Assembly (NCBI RefSeq): GCF_040954835.1
Contig: NC_090706.1
Coordinates: 41,053,148-41,117,147, forward strand
DNA: 64,000 nucleotides
Source: Lepisosteus oculatus
Taxonomy: Eukaryota > Chordata > Actinopteri > Semionotiformes > Lepisosteidae
Direction: 5' to 3'
The position numbers were made by a program, and so were the translations under genes. The notes beneath the pieces are model-generated. The model did no database searches, was not told the origin of the DNA, and saw only the letters and a program-made list of their open reading frames with translations. Of the stretch, positions 1 through 10,890 are shown piece by piece; the first letter of the stretch is position 1; every line of letters starts with the position of its first letter.

Positions 1-3000
1 TAATTCTACACACAGCGTTTTCAAGCGAGTGCCTGTTATCAATGACAAACAGAGCTTGTAGAAGGGAGATGCACTTCAGTGTTTTTTAAATAGACAACAG
101 AGATTAATAAACGACACTGCCGGAGTACACTGCACAAACTGCGAATCGATATCGAACAGTTGTAAAAGAGTCTCCTCCCAACAAAGATCGTGCCATAGGA
201 GACAAAAACAAGGAGCAGGGTGGACTTAATTCCCAAACTTAAATTTTCAGGTCTGCCAGAGAGTCTCCTATACAACTTGCTCAAACTCAAGCAAAGGACC
301 CTGAGCAGGACCCTACAAAGAATCCATAGATATTTTTAGATGGCATGATAATTTAGTGAAAAACTGCAGAGCACAAAAAAAAGGAAAGGTTAATGGACCT
401 TCAAGTACCTAAAGGTTCTTGAGACTTTTGAGGCTTTGGAAACTGACTATGCTAAAACTTTCCCTTAGGTAAAAAAACACTTAAAGGTCACTCCACACAC
501 CAGGAACTACAGCACTACTTCTTTTCAGGAAACTGAAAGCATGAAGTATACGGAAACAGAACAGGCCCTATTTTACCACTATTTTTTGTGCCAGCAGTTA
601 TGTTCTCCATGGTTTTTATTTGTATTCTGTCCTTGTGATCCAGTGCTTGATTTGTCTATGTATCGCTTGAAGTTGATCTCTTTCTTTAAAAAAAAATCCT
701 GAGCTGCCCACAGTGCTGCCATTTCTTCTGGCCACGACCACCCTTTGATCACATGACCCACACCGCGGCGGCTGAAATGTTTACGCAGGATTCAACAAAG
801 GGACCGTGGCTTTTCGACGCAGCACTGTGCAACAGCAATCCTTCTGTATCTCACTGGCTCACTCCTGCCAGAAGACCAAACCCTGATCTTCTACTCGTTT
901 GACTTTGTAAATAATTTGGGAACTCAGGACGCTTTTTTTACCCAGAAGGTTGTGGGAGTATGGAACAAGCTACCCAGCCATAAAGCTGGTTAAAGTAGAT
1001 ACTCCTCTCAGTTTTAAGGTAATGCGCTTCAATTATGCTCCAAGTACAATAACTGCTTACTAAAATCAGCTGTATTGAACAGGTTTGAGTGGAAAAGAGA
1101 TCCATCTCTACCTACACCCGAACTGGGCATGGTGGCTGGAATCAAAGAAGACATTTGACCTTATTATTTGCCTCAGGTGCACATCATTAAAAACAAGAAT
1201 CCAGAGCAGGTTCTAGTGTCCAGCATGCTGTAAGAAGGCTGAAGACAGTGTGAACATGGTGACTTTTCCAGAACTTATACGACTCTACACAAAGCAAATG
1301 GCCTGGTATACCTGGAAACACTGGACATCACATTCAGCAAAAACTGTTCAGATTTCCAGTTTAAACTGTTAAAAGATAGCAATTTGTACCTTTGCCAGTT
1401 TAAGTCATATACAGTTCTTTCCCTTTGTGGGGACGGTTCACCATTTATTTCTCATTTGCGATTCTCTTAAGGATTATTATGCACGTCACAAGAGCCATGC
1501 CCTTGTGCTGAACCAGGAACAGGCACTGAGCAGTATCTGGTTTTAGGTGCAGTGATTAATTCGTTGAAGAGATAAAGGCCTTAACCCCAATATGTTCATT
1601 AGTTCATATAATCAGATTTTTCAAATGAAGATTGTGCGCCCCAAACGGACGTGAGCCATCTGACAATGTTCCCGTCTTCTGAAGAAGAACACAACGCAGG
1701 ACTATTACCTGCACTGGAATAATCAGACTAATGAGATTTTATTCACACTACAACAACGTAAAGCTCTTCTTGGGAACAACCATTTCTCACTGCTAAGTAC
1801 CACTCACAAACACAGTGGCTCTTAAAAAAAATCCAAACTTCAAAAAAACATGCAGGCACTGGCATAGACTGGGAAGTGTAAAACTAGCATCTTAAGAGAT
1901 GATTTCTGGTGCAACACAGGGTCCAAAAGCCTGGGCCGGTGCCTTTGGAAAACCATCTTGAGATAATCAAGAGGAGCAGCGGAGGTCTGCACAGGGCGTG
2001 TTGGTAAAACCATGGGAAGAAGGGGAAAAAAAGGGCACCACCCTGTCATAAAAATACACACTGAATGAATCAAGCATGTGGCTGGGCTTCTATTACAACC
2101 CCCTGTTTTGTTAGATGAAAAATCTGTCCATAAAGGCCGTGTTAATAACACATAAGATGTTTATTCAATACAAATATAAGATGTGATTAATACAAGCGCC
2201 TGCATTATAAAATGATGGGTGTAATTTGTGTAGAAGGTTCCCCATCTATAAAAAGTCCTTACTATTACAGATTAAATTCTCTCATCACTGGAATAGAGAA
2301 CAGAAGTGCAAATGAAATGGGTAGAAAAAACACTAGGGAAATGACACACAGCAAATGTTAATGGCAGACAGCTCTTCAGGAATGTGTATTAAAGGAATGC
2401 AGGATACAATGGTGTCTGGGGGCTGTAGTTCAACCACTGCTAGCGAAGCGCTTGACAGTGCACATCACTTCCACTAATCCACTACAGCTCCCAGAGTGCA
2501 CTACTGCTCCTGCTCATGCTCGTGAAGCCTGCAAGGCCTGGCAATGTGTCTACCTAATCCTGGACCTCAGATTTTAACTGCAGCCCAAAACAGCTTGCAG
2601 TCAGCTAGGACGAACAGTTCAAAACACCACAACTTCAGCAGGGTCACCAAGGCCCCCTGAAATTGACAGCTTCTCACAACAATCCGCTCTCAAAACGATT
2701 TCAAGCAAAGCGAGAACTCCACACAACCCAGCCACCCACCCCCAGCTTCTTCCCTTCTGGTCAGCTGTCATTCTTGCTAACCCACAGAGATGCAGACACG
2801 AAAAGCAGCCATGACATCTGACAATTCTCTCCACATGTTTTCCCACTCTGCAATGCGTTTCAGCAGCTGGGCGTCAAATGAAGATTTTTAATACTGAATG
2901 CATAAAATTAGTCAAGCCTTATGTCTGCAGTGTGACCAGGGCTATGAAGGAAAAACCTAATTTGTCTTTTCATCCACCCCCAGTTCTAATGGGAGTGGAG

Positions 3001-6000
3001 ACTGTAATGCTGTAAAGGAGTTATAATGGAATAACCCTCAGTATAGGAGAAAACTATAATTCGCACACACTACATCAAAAATCCATCAGTGTCTATAGAT
3101 TTCAACTAGGCTAATAACTATTTTCAATAGCTGAACATTATGATGCAAAACACACCCAACAAGAAATATTAAAAAACTAACTTGTCTCCTGTGTAGTCTT
3201 AACCTGGAGTAAAACCCAGAGTCGAAAACACAAGCACAGGTAAATGTTTCGTCCATCGTTTTGTCACACCTGCAAGGTCAGATGTTTTACAGTTTTCAAG
3301 GGAACTGGAAACAGGTGCCAAGAAACAGTCTGCAGATGGTACATATCCACAGTGATGATGTGTGCGGATACTCCAAACTGAAGCAGACAAGAGGGTGTGC
3401 AGGTTTGTCCATGATAATCACACCGAGGCTGCCTCTTCGCTTCCTGTGTAGACTGGATCTCACCGGCATCCTGGGCTAAGGCGGTCTCTGAGAAAGTTAC
3501 CGTATACAAAGGCTCTTTGCTTGCAATTTTCCATTTCAATTAATTTTTGTCCTTAGATTAACATGACCACATGGAAGCCAGAATTGATCTACACTTGTGT
3601 AACCTGTGTGCTTGCTGCAGCAGTGAAATATACGGGAATCCTGTATCTGCAGACTACAGCACAAATGACTACGGACAGACGGCCAACGGGAGGAAACGTG
3701 GGGCTTGTTTATTAGAGGTGCTCGGATTCAGACACCTGCAGCCCAAGTCAGCTTCCGCACAAAGTTCTGCCACCTCTTCCGTTCAGCACCAGGGAGAAAC
3801 CGGTGCACTAAGAACCCGGACATTAAAACAACCCCTCTACCCGGCCGACCACAGTGGCTCTGAAACTGTGGAACACACAGCATCCGTCTGGCAGGTACAC
3901 CATGCTACACCAACATCCCAAGCTCTGTGTAACACAAATGTGCTCCCAGGACACTCACAAAAAACTTTTCCAAACCCTTTTAGTAACATGTTTTGCTGAT
4001 GTTTTCAGTAAGCCAAAAAATCAAAGATGACAGAACTGAAATGACAGGAGAAAGCACAGAGCGATCACCCGATTTAAAAACACCTGGTTTTTAGTTAAAA
4101 TTCAAGTGATGTCATAACTGAGTCTAAATTAAAGTCCATCTATGGCACACTGCTTTTACTGGTGATTAATTTTAAGTCATTAGTTTAATTAGGAAAAAAG
4201 CTATTCCATCAATGCTTACAAGAGTAGTGGGAACTCCAGAACCCATGGGATGGGACTGCAACAATATTCTATGACAGACAGTATCCTGAAATCCCAGTTC
4301 CCATTAGCTCTCAAGAGGACAGCAGCTGCGCTCCTGTGGATATACACACAGTGCCATCACTTCCACTCTCCCCACCTTCGAAATGTCAGTCTGTCCAGGA
4401 GTATGTATCAAAGTCAGGTGACCTCTGCCGCCAGTCGTGTCACTGGAACAAACCTGGCCTTGGTCTGACCAGTCCTAATGGCTCCAGCCAACACTCTTTA
4501 CTTACAGTGCTCCTCCAGAAGCACAAGAGCACAAACCAATCCTAATGAACCCATTCAGGTGGAGATCAGAGAAATAAGATTAGTTTTATACCTTGACTAT
4601 CCGAGTAACTATCCAGTAAGGCGGGGAAAGTCCTGCCACAGAGGGGTCCTTTAGCATGCTGGCAGTATGTAATCATACTTCACAGCAATCTGGGCCTCAT
4701 TTCCAACCACCTCCGGTCACCATCGTATCTAGATGGACAGAGAACTCGATTTTCCATAAAAATGTTGGGCTGGATGTTGGAAAAATAACTGATCTTCCAA
4801 AACTAGGTTTGCAAGCTTGAACTTGAGTTAATGAGAAAATTTAAGATGCATGCAAGAATACAGACATGTACTCTTCGCTGCCACACCGAAGACCTGGAAA
4901 CCTGGTTATAGAAGCAGAGGCAAAATTTTGCACTTTCCCCTGTCACATCGCAGTCAGCGAACCCCGCGTCTCCAGAACGGAAAAGAGCCGTTTTAATTGC
5001 AACAGTCATGATCACACTCATCAAAACAATACGTGAATTCTTTTCGAAGGACCCACTGTGGTGGCCGACAGATCGCCTTCTTCACAGAAATGCCCCCCAC
5101 ACACCTTATTTAACCATGAAGCGACTGTGCGTCTCTAAGGGGTAATGGTTTTTGATATTCCTGCCGCTTGGCGATAAACACAAATCTTGTTGCTAGAGCG
5201 ATGGTGGGCATTTCTAGAGGCAGACAGGTGGGCAGGGTCCTCCACGCGTGGTGCAGGGTCCGTGGCCGGCGGCCCGGGACCTCTCCGGTGAGAGCACGGT
5301 CTGACAGGAGCAAGATCCGAGACCTGCGCCGCCTCAGTCTCCCGCAGGTGGAAACTGTCGGGGTGCTGTTTTTCTTGTGGGGGGGGGGGGGGGTGCTTGA
5401 GGAGGGGAAAAAAAAGGTTACGCTATCGGACGATTAATGACTTCCCTGACGTACTCGGCTCCACATGAACTGCAACAACCGCTTCCCAACATGGATAACA
5501 CCCGCCCGGAGTGTGAGAAAATACCTGCCATATTAGTTTACACCGAGAACACATGTTATGCGTGTGTTCGGGATCCACGGGGGTGGGGGCATAAAACGCC
5601 TCTGGTCTTTTCACGATCAGGAATCCGATAACCACTGGAAAAAGCCTTCGTGTGCAGGAAACGTCGGGAAGCCGGGCTCTCTAATCGGTCTTAATTACAA
5701 TGTGACACGCCGCTATCCCCTCCACTCGCCAACATGAAGGGATCAAAACCGCGTCCACGAGGTGTAACGCAGTGACGCAGCCGCACCATTGTTTCCACAA
5801 AACCCGTCGGCCCCCGGATTCCTCCCCGATCTCCCGGGGAAATGACCCGCAGCAGCCCGTGTGTGCAGGGGCTGCTCCCGCTGCAGTCAGCGGCACTAGG
5901 CCCTAGGTCCGCCATCAACGAAAGCGCCGCGGATGTTAGTGTAAAAATACAGCCGTGCCCGTACCTCGGCGCCCCACGCTGCCAGTGGCCGTGCCCAATC

Positions 6001-6123
6001 ACGTAGGCTGCGCACGTTTGTTGTTTTTTTTGCGCTAAAACCGGGGTTGTTTTCCCCCCCGTAACCGTGCCGGCGGGCAGAGCGGAGGTTAAAAGGACCT
6101 CCTCGTCTGTGAGCGGAGCTTAC
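1..6123 (-). other. ankhd1 intron 1 (5' part), no further exon seen
   Basis: This stretch follows the ankhd1 exon 1 donor at 6123 (GTAAGC on the minus strand) and runs off the left edge. I looked for the expected exon 2 (acidic segment followed by the region before the ankyrin repeats) and did not find it, so intron 1 is longer than 6.1 kb. The sequence is mostly unique and AT-rich. The part near 5.2-6.1 kb is CpG-rich and belongs to the promoter island. A run of about 15 G lies near 5379-5393. A short piece near 935-1030 resembles an interspersed repeat that recurs at about 18.98 and 61.7 kb. Short open frames here look like chance. Confidence 0.75.
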
Positions 6124-6399
6124 CTCGGAGACCTCGTCCTCGTCGCTACCGGAGCCCGGCCCGGAGGAGAGCACTGCGGCCGCAGCGAGCTTGAAGTCCA
6201 GCCGGTCTGCGGCGGGCCCGCCCGGCTCGCCGAACAGGCGGACCTTCTTTCCGCCGACACCGATCCCTAGGCCACCGAGCCCGGCTCCTGGTGCCGCTCC
6301 GACCCCCATCCCTACCGCGGGGGAGCGCGGAGTCACCGAGTCAATCTCGTCCTCGAAGCCGTCCGTCAGCATTGCCGTCCCGGCTACTGCATCCTGCAT
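6124..6399 (-). CDS. ankhd1: Ankyrin repeat and KH domain protein 1, exon 1 (partial)
   Basis: First coding exon, 92 codons, of the large ankyrin-repeat/KH scaffold protein ANKHD1, the vertebrate homologue of fly Mask. The family is known as a cofactor of YAP/Yorkie and as an RNA-binding scaffold. The exon reads MLTDGFEDEID, then a Gly-rich linker, KKVRLFGEPGG, LDFKLAAA and the acidic end SDEDEVSE. That is the characteristic ANKHD1 N terminus and differs from the paralogue ANKRD17. The exon ends at a GTAAGC donor at 6123. Two in-frame ATGs exist, at 6399 and at 6372 (MLTD...). The second matches the usual mammalian start, while the first adds nine residues (MQDAVAGTA). The ankyrin repeats and KH domain lie outside the window to the left. 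Confidence 0.93.
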
Positions 6400-7150
6400 A
6401 CTTCCCTATGTAATATGTAGTTTAACAAACTTAATACGGTTCTTAACTTCCTTCGGGGCTATATTTGTTTATAAATTATGGTATTTTTACTTCAGAAAAT
6501 CCCGAAACTCTCCTGAAGCGAGAAGAGAAGAGAATCCCTTTCCCCCCAGCCATTAACTTTCTTACAACCTAACCGACTGTGTAGCGTTCCGGTAACACTC
6601 CGCCCCCTCTTCAAGCCTTTCGCCAATAGGATCGGCGAGAGCCCGGCGACGTCGGGACGGGATTGGCCCGGAGCCGCGTCCGTCAGGGGGCAGCGCGACA
6701 GCGTCAAGTTCGGTTTACACGTCTCTCATGGGGGAGCTTCGAGATTACACGCCAGGAAACGGAACTCTCCAACAGGCGATTGGCCGCCGCCCGCGTCACT
6801 CAGGGTTTCCCACCCACAGGGCCCGCCTATATTTATTTTTATTTAAAAAAACGTAAAGGTTAATTTGGGCAATGGATCGGATCTGCGCTTAGCAGGGGCT
6901 CAAGCGGCACCCAGAGGGTGGCCACGGGCTGACGGCGCGTCTTGGCATCTCTAGGAAAAGTAAAGAAAAAGAAAGGCCTGTTCAGGCGTTGTGCGTTTGC
7001 CCCGGTGATCCTATAAGTTAGGAGAGTCCGCTCGCAACCCGGTCCGCCTGCCTCTCGAAACACCCTGCCCGCACGGCTTCGCCCGGCCGAGGGTCCGAGG
7101 TGCGCCACCGGGCGGCAGGGCGCGACCCCCCCGCTGCGCAGCCCCGGGCT
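6400..7150 (-). promoter_or_regulatory. ankhd1 CpG-rich promoter and 5' UTR region
   Basis: GC- and CpG-rich DNA immediately upstream of the ankhd1 start on the minus strand. CCAAT boxes are visible in both orientations: CCAAT at 6623-6627, and ATTGG at 6662-6666 and 6779-6783. No TATA box stands out near the likely start. This fits a CpG-island, housekeeping-type promoter. The transcription start cannot be fixed from sequence alone. Confidence 0.6.
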
Positions 7151-7959
7151 CACCGGCCCAGTGTCCGGTCCGGACTGTGCCAGCACAAGGGGAAATATGG
7201 ATCTGTCAAAGGGGGCACAGGCTGCACTGCCGGCCTCTTGCTGGGCAGCTTTTGCCTCTCTCGAGTGCATTACCTGGGGGGAGGGGGTTCGTCACGGAAA
7301 ACAAGGATATTAAATAGCCCCCGCCTCGGGTGACTCGCATGTTTTATTTGACAGCCTTGTCCGATACCTCCAACAGTAGTTTCGCACCCCCGCCCCCCTC
7401 AGCCCCCCTTTATCACACACACTAGAATTGACACCAGAGCCTCCTCCCAGCCGCGGTCCGAGGGCATGCGGGCTCGGCCCGGATGGAGCGCAGTTCCGCC
7501 TGTAATCCTTACATGAAGCCGCTTGAAAACGATTTCCCAGCTAATTAAAATCACTCCACTCATTTTTTACTTGAGCTAAGGCAAACCATTTTCCAATGCA
7601 ATATAGTGCAACACACACTAAAATATTCTATAATCTCTTCCTGTCCAAGATGACATTTCTATACATTCATGAAAACAAGCATCTACCTCCTTTGTCCTGA
7701 AGAGCCTCCAACCTACTGAACATTTATAGGTCAGCCCCAGCTCTTTTAAAGATTAGGAACACTTGGAAGTTGTTCGTCAATTAGCAATTCATTTTTATGG
7801 TTAAAGAACTTCCGATCCACATGGGCTGGAGGTTATTCTGATCTTGTTTCTTAATGATCATTAAACTACTTCGTTTAACAAACCACCTGTCCGATCAATC
7901 ACAACTCTATTTTATCCTTCACTTCACCAGGTAGGTCAATTAAGAACAAATCCTCATTA

Positions 7960-8125
7960 ATAATGGCAACCTGGAGATCGGTTTATATGGCAAAGTGCTG
8001 GCTGAAGCAATCAGAGGGAAGGGCCTCGCTCAATGGCACAGCACCAGGATTTGAACCTGCAACCATCCTTCCCAGAGTCCTTATCACCCCTCCGCGCTGC
8101 AGGTCCTGAATTGAGGGGTTATCAA
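7960..8125 (-). mobile_element. tRNA-derived SINE (5' portion)
   Basis: On the minus strand the sequence has a polymerase III box B match, GGTTCAAATCC, at 8047-8057. A tRNA-like leader precedes it and a SINE-like body follows, with the string GAGCGAGGCCCTTCCCTCTG, resembling fish tRNA-SINE bodies (family known, exact subfamily not assigned). It is not a functional tRNA gene because no acceptor stem pairs. Confidence 0.6.
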
Positions 8126-8749
8126 TAAATCCTGCTGACAGGGTTTGCTCTCGTTTCATTCAATTCTCCTTGTTGCTTTGATGTGGCCTGCTCATTAATT
8201 AATTGCTGAATTGATCCTGCTAATGATTCAATTAACAAGCCGTGAACCGACTGCAGCGGTACAGCGTGACGGGGTGGACTGAAGCGGAGCAGCCCGGGTT
8301 TAACAATTATATTTCCTTCAGCATCTCTCCTTAATATTAGAACAGGAGAAAGGTCACGGACGAGGAGCCCAGCTGGCCCGTCTGATAGCCAGTAGTTAGT
8401 TGATCCAAGGGTCCCATCCAGCAGTCCTATGAAAATTCAGTGACAAGTCAGTGATTCGTCAAGTAACAGGTGTGTCCTGCCCACAGGACTGTAGGTGTGT
8501 GACAATAGACAGTGACACCTAACCTCTTCTGACATACCCAGAGAAGGCTCCACAGCCAAAACATTGTGTTTTTCTTCCCTTTTCAGCAGGAATAAACCTT
8601 TCCTTGTTCCTTAATCTCCACATGCCTCGTTCATCTAAGGTCATACATGCTGTCCTGTCTTCCTTGGCTGTCCCTGCGTCTCGCCCTTACTGCCGAATGG
8701 CCTAGAGGGATCCGACGAGCTCCTGTTTGTAATCTTTCTAATGTTCCTG

Positions 8750-8895
8750 TGTGCCTGGTGTGTGGTGAGCGTACTAGTGCACACTGGTGGGGGTGGAGGG
8801 GAGTCCCCATTACCTCTAAAGTGCTTTGAGTGGAGTGTCCAGAAGTGTCAGCAATTATTATTAATATTATTATTATTGTTATTATTACCTCTGTC
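8750..8895 (+). mobile_element. SINE-like repeat, 3' fragment (copy 1)
   Basis: Contains the shared strings GTGGAGGGGAGTCCCCATTA and AAAGTGCTTTGAGTGGAGTG, followed by AGCAATTATTATTAAT and a longer ATT tail. The same block recurs at 17655-18012 and 40373-40525. The repeated AT-rich 3' tail on the same strand shows an interspersed retroelement truncated at its 5' end. Confidence 0.75.
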
Positions 8896-9339
8896 ATCCT
8901 CTCCCACATGTAGAATACCTGATGGGCTGCTTCACTGTGAGGTGGAGCATCAGAGGTCAGACAGTCAGATGACAATGCTCAAGCACACAGGAGCAGACTT
9001 CCTGGTATTACTCTAATTACTGACTTTGTGTACAGTCTGTGGTGCACTGTCACCCAGAGGTTAAGATACACTTTAGCACCATGTGACACATTATGATTGT
9101 CCTTTTTGTAAAGAAAAATCCCCTCTTTGGCAAACTCTGTCAATAACATAGGGTACCAAAAGAGGTAGCTTCTCAATACAGAAATGAAAATAAATAATAA
9201 AAAAGACTTAGTTGCGTTGGCCCTCAGATATGGACCACGCTATGCTGCCTTAGAGTCAGGAGGCAAGTCTTCAGATCATGGTATTGGCCCTGGATGGTCA
9301 CAGACCTGGGACTCAGGAACTCTTGGTGCTACAAGAATG

Positions 9340-9480
9340 GAAGAACTACAGACAAGAGGGGCTGTTTCGTCCGGTCTGGGTTGTTTGGCTGCTATCAGCA
9401 TACTGATTTCGTCCAGCTGTTTCTTAAAGAGGAAAACAAGGGGACAATCTCAAACCTATGTCAAATGCTACAGACAAAAG
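9340..9480 (+). mobile_element. Interspersed repeat fragment
   Basis: The string GCTGTTTCTTAAAGAGG and its surroundings resemble blocks at about 61530-61860 and 63478-63720, which contain variants of GTTTCTTGAAAGAAACCAG. These look like diverged copies of one fish interspersed family. I cannot name the family from memory with confidence. Confidence 0.45.
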
Positions 9481-9949
9481 TTAAGATCACCAATGATCCC
9501 TCCATTAATTGTCATAAAGCCGCTTATTCCTGGTAAGGGTTACAGAAACCCAAAGCCTGTCCTGGGAGCACAGGGCACAAGCCAGAGTGCCACACTGTCA
9601 CGGGCCGCACGCGAGCACTTAAACATCACCGCATACCCATGAGCACCTCTCGCCGCCAACACCCGCGCAAGAATTAATCAATTATCACCCCGCACGCTCC
9701 TCCCTATCAATACCCTCTCACTCCACCCAGTCTGCGCTCACTGTTGAGGTTCCCTCTCCAGAGCTCAACCCTCGCTTCATCTTCCTGGGAAAGAACACTT
9801 TAAGGTGAACTGTCCTTTCGCTCTCGAAACCCTTGCTCAACCCCTTGACTACGGCATCTCTTTACGTTTTTAGGATTTGGTTACTTTCGGAACTTTACGG
9901 AACCTTTGCGGGATTAATCTGCCACAGCCTGAGGTCCTAACCAGCCACC

Positions 9950-10095
9950 TGGCTGCACAGGGACACGTGCTGGATGGAACACCGGTCCCTCGCAGGGCAC
10001 CATACAAACAGGCACACAGGGCAATTCAGGGACACTACCAACCTCACCAGCACATCTTCGGTGTAGTGGAAGGAAACTTGACCACCTGAGAGAAC
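9950..10095 (+). mobile_element. LINE 3'-end fragment (copy 1)
   Basis: Contains GTCCCTCGCAGGGCACCATA and GGGCAATTCAGGGACAC, typical of a non-LTR retrotransposon 3' region widespread in ray-finned fish. A longer relative lies at 60838-61090. Only a short 5'-truncated piece is present, with no reverse transcriptase frame. Confidence 0.55.
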
Positions 10096-10249
10096 TCCAC
10101 ACAGATCTTTATTAGAATCTACAATAGCTACCACAGCTAAAATAGTTATCACAGACTACAACACAGCCATTTTAAGTAAATCATTCCAGCCTTTAGCTCT
10201 CCCCCATCACTCAGGCACTTCACACAGCTGCACCTAATTGCTGTTCTCA

Positions 10250-10890
10250 CCTGTCACAAAGAGCACCTCCCACAGCCCCACCCACCTGTCACCCCCAGGT
10301 CCTCCCACAGACCCACCCACCTGTCCCCCAGAACACCACCCACAGCTCCTCCCAAAGCTCCACCCACCTGTCCCCCAGAGCACCTCCCACAGCCCCACCC
10401 ACCTGTCACCCCCAGCTACTCCCACAGCCCCACCCACCCTTCACCCAGAGCCCCTCCCACAGCTCCTCCCAAAGCTCCACCCACCTGTCCCCCAGAACAC
10501 CACCCACAGCTCCACCCACAGCTCCTCTCAAAGCTCCACCCACCTGTCCCCCAGAGCACCTCCCAAAGCTCCACCCACCTGTCCCCCAGGGCACCTCCCA
10601 CAGCTCCACCCACCTGTCACCCTCAGCTCCTCCCACAGCCCCACCCACCTGTCCCCCAGAACACCACCCACAGCTCCTCCCAAAGCTCCACCCACCTGTC
10701 ACAAATAGCACCTCCCACAGCCCCACCCACCTGCCCCCCAGAGCACCTCCCACAGCTCCACCCACTGTCACCCTCAGCTCCTCCCACAGCCCCACCCACC
10801 CTTCACCCAGAGCCCCTCCCACAGCTCCACCCACCTGTCACCCAGAGCACCTCCCACAGCACCTCACCCACAGCTCCTCCCATGTCACCC
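10250..10890. repeat. Minisatellite, about 35-bp units
   Basis: About 18 imperfect tandem copies of a C-rich unit built on CACCTCCCACAGCCCCACCC plus ACCTGTCCCCCAGAG. Units differ by small substitutions and by CTGTCACCC versus CTGTCCCCC. The long open frames on both strands here (for example 10238-10708 plus and 10406-10834 minus) are products of the repeat and not genes. Confidence 0.9.

Noticed and set aside
8041-8110. Possible tRNA gene on the minus strand
   Set aside because: Box B is good but no acceptor stem or anticodon arm pairs, and SINE body sequence follows.
10238-10834. Proline-rich and glycine/tryptophan-rich open frames on both strands
   Set aside because: Products of the 35-bp minisatellite.
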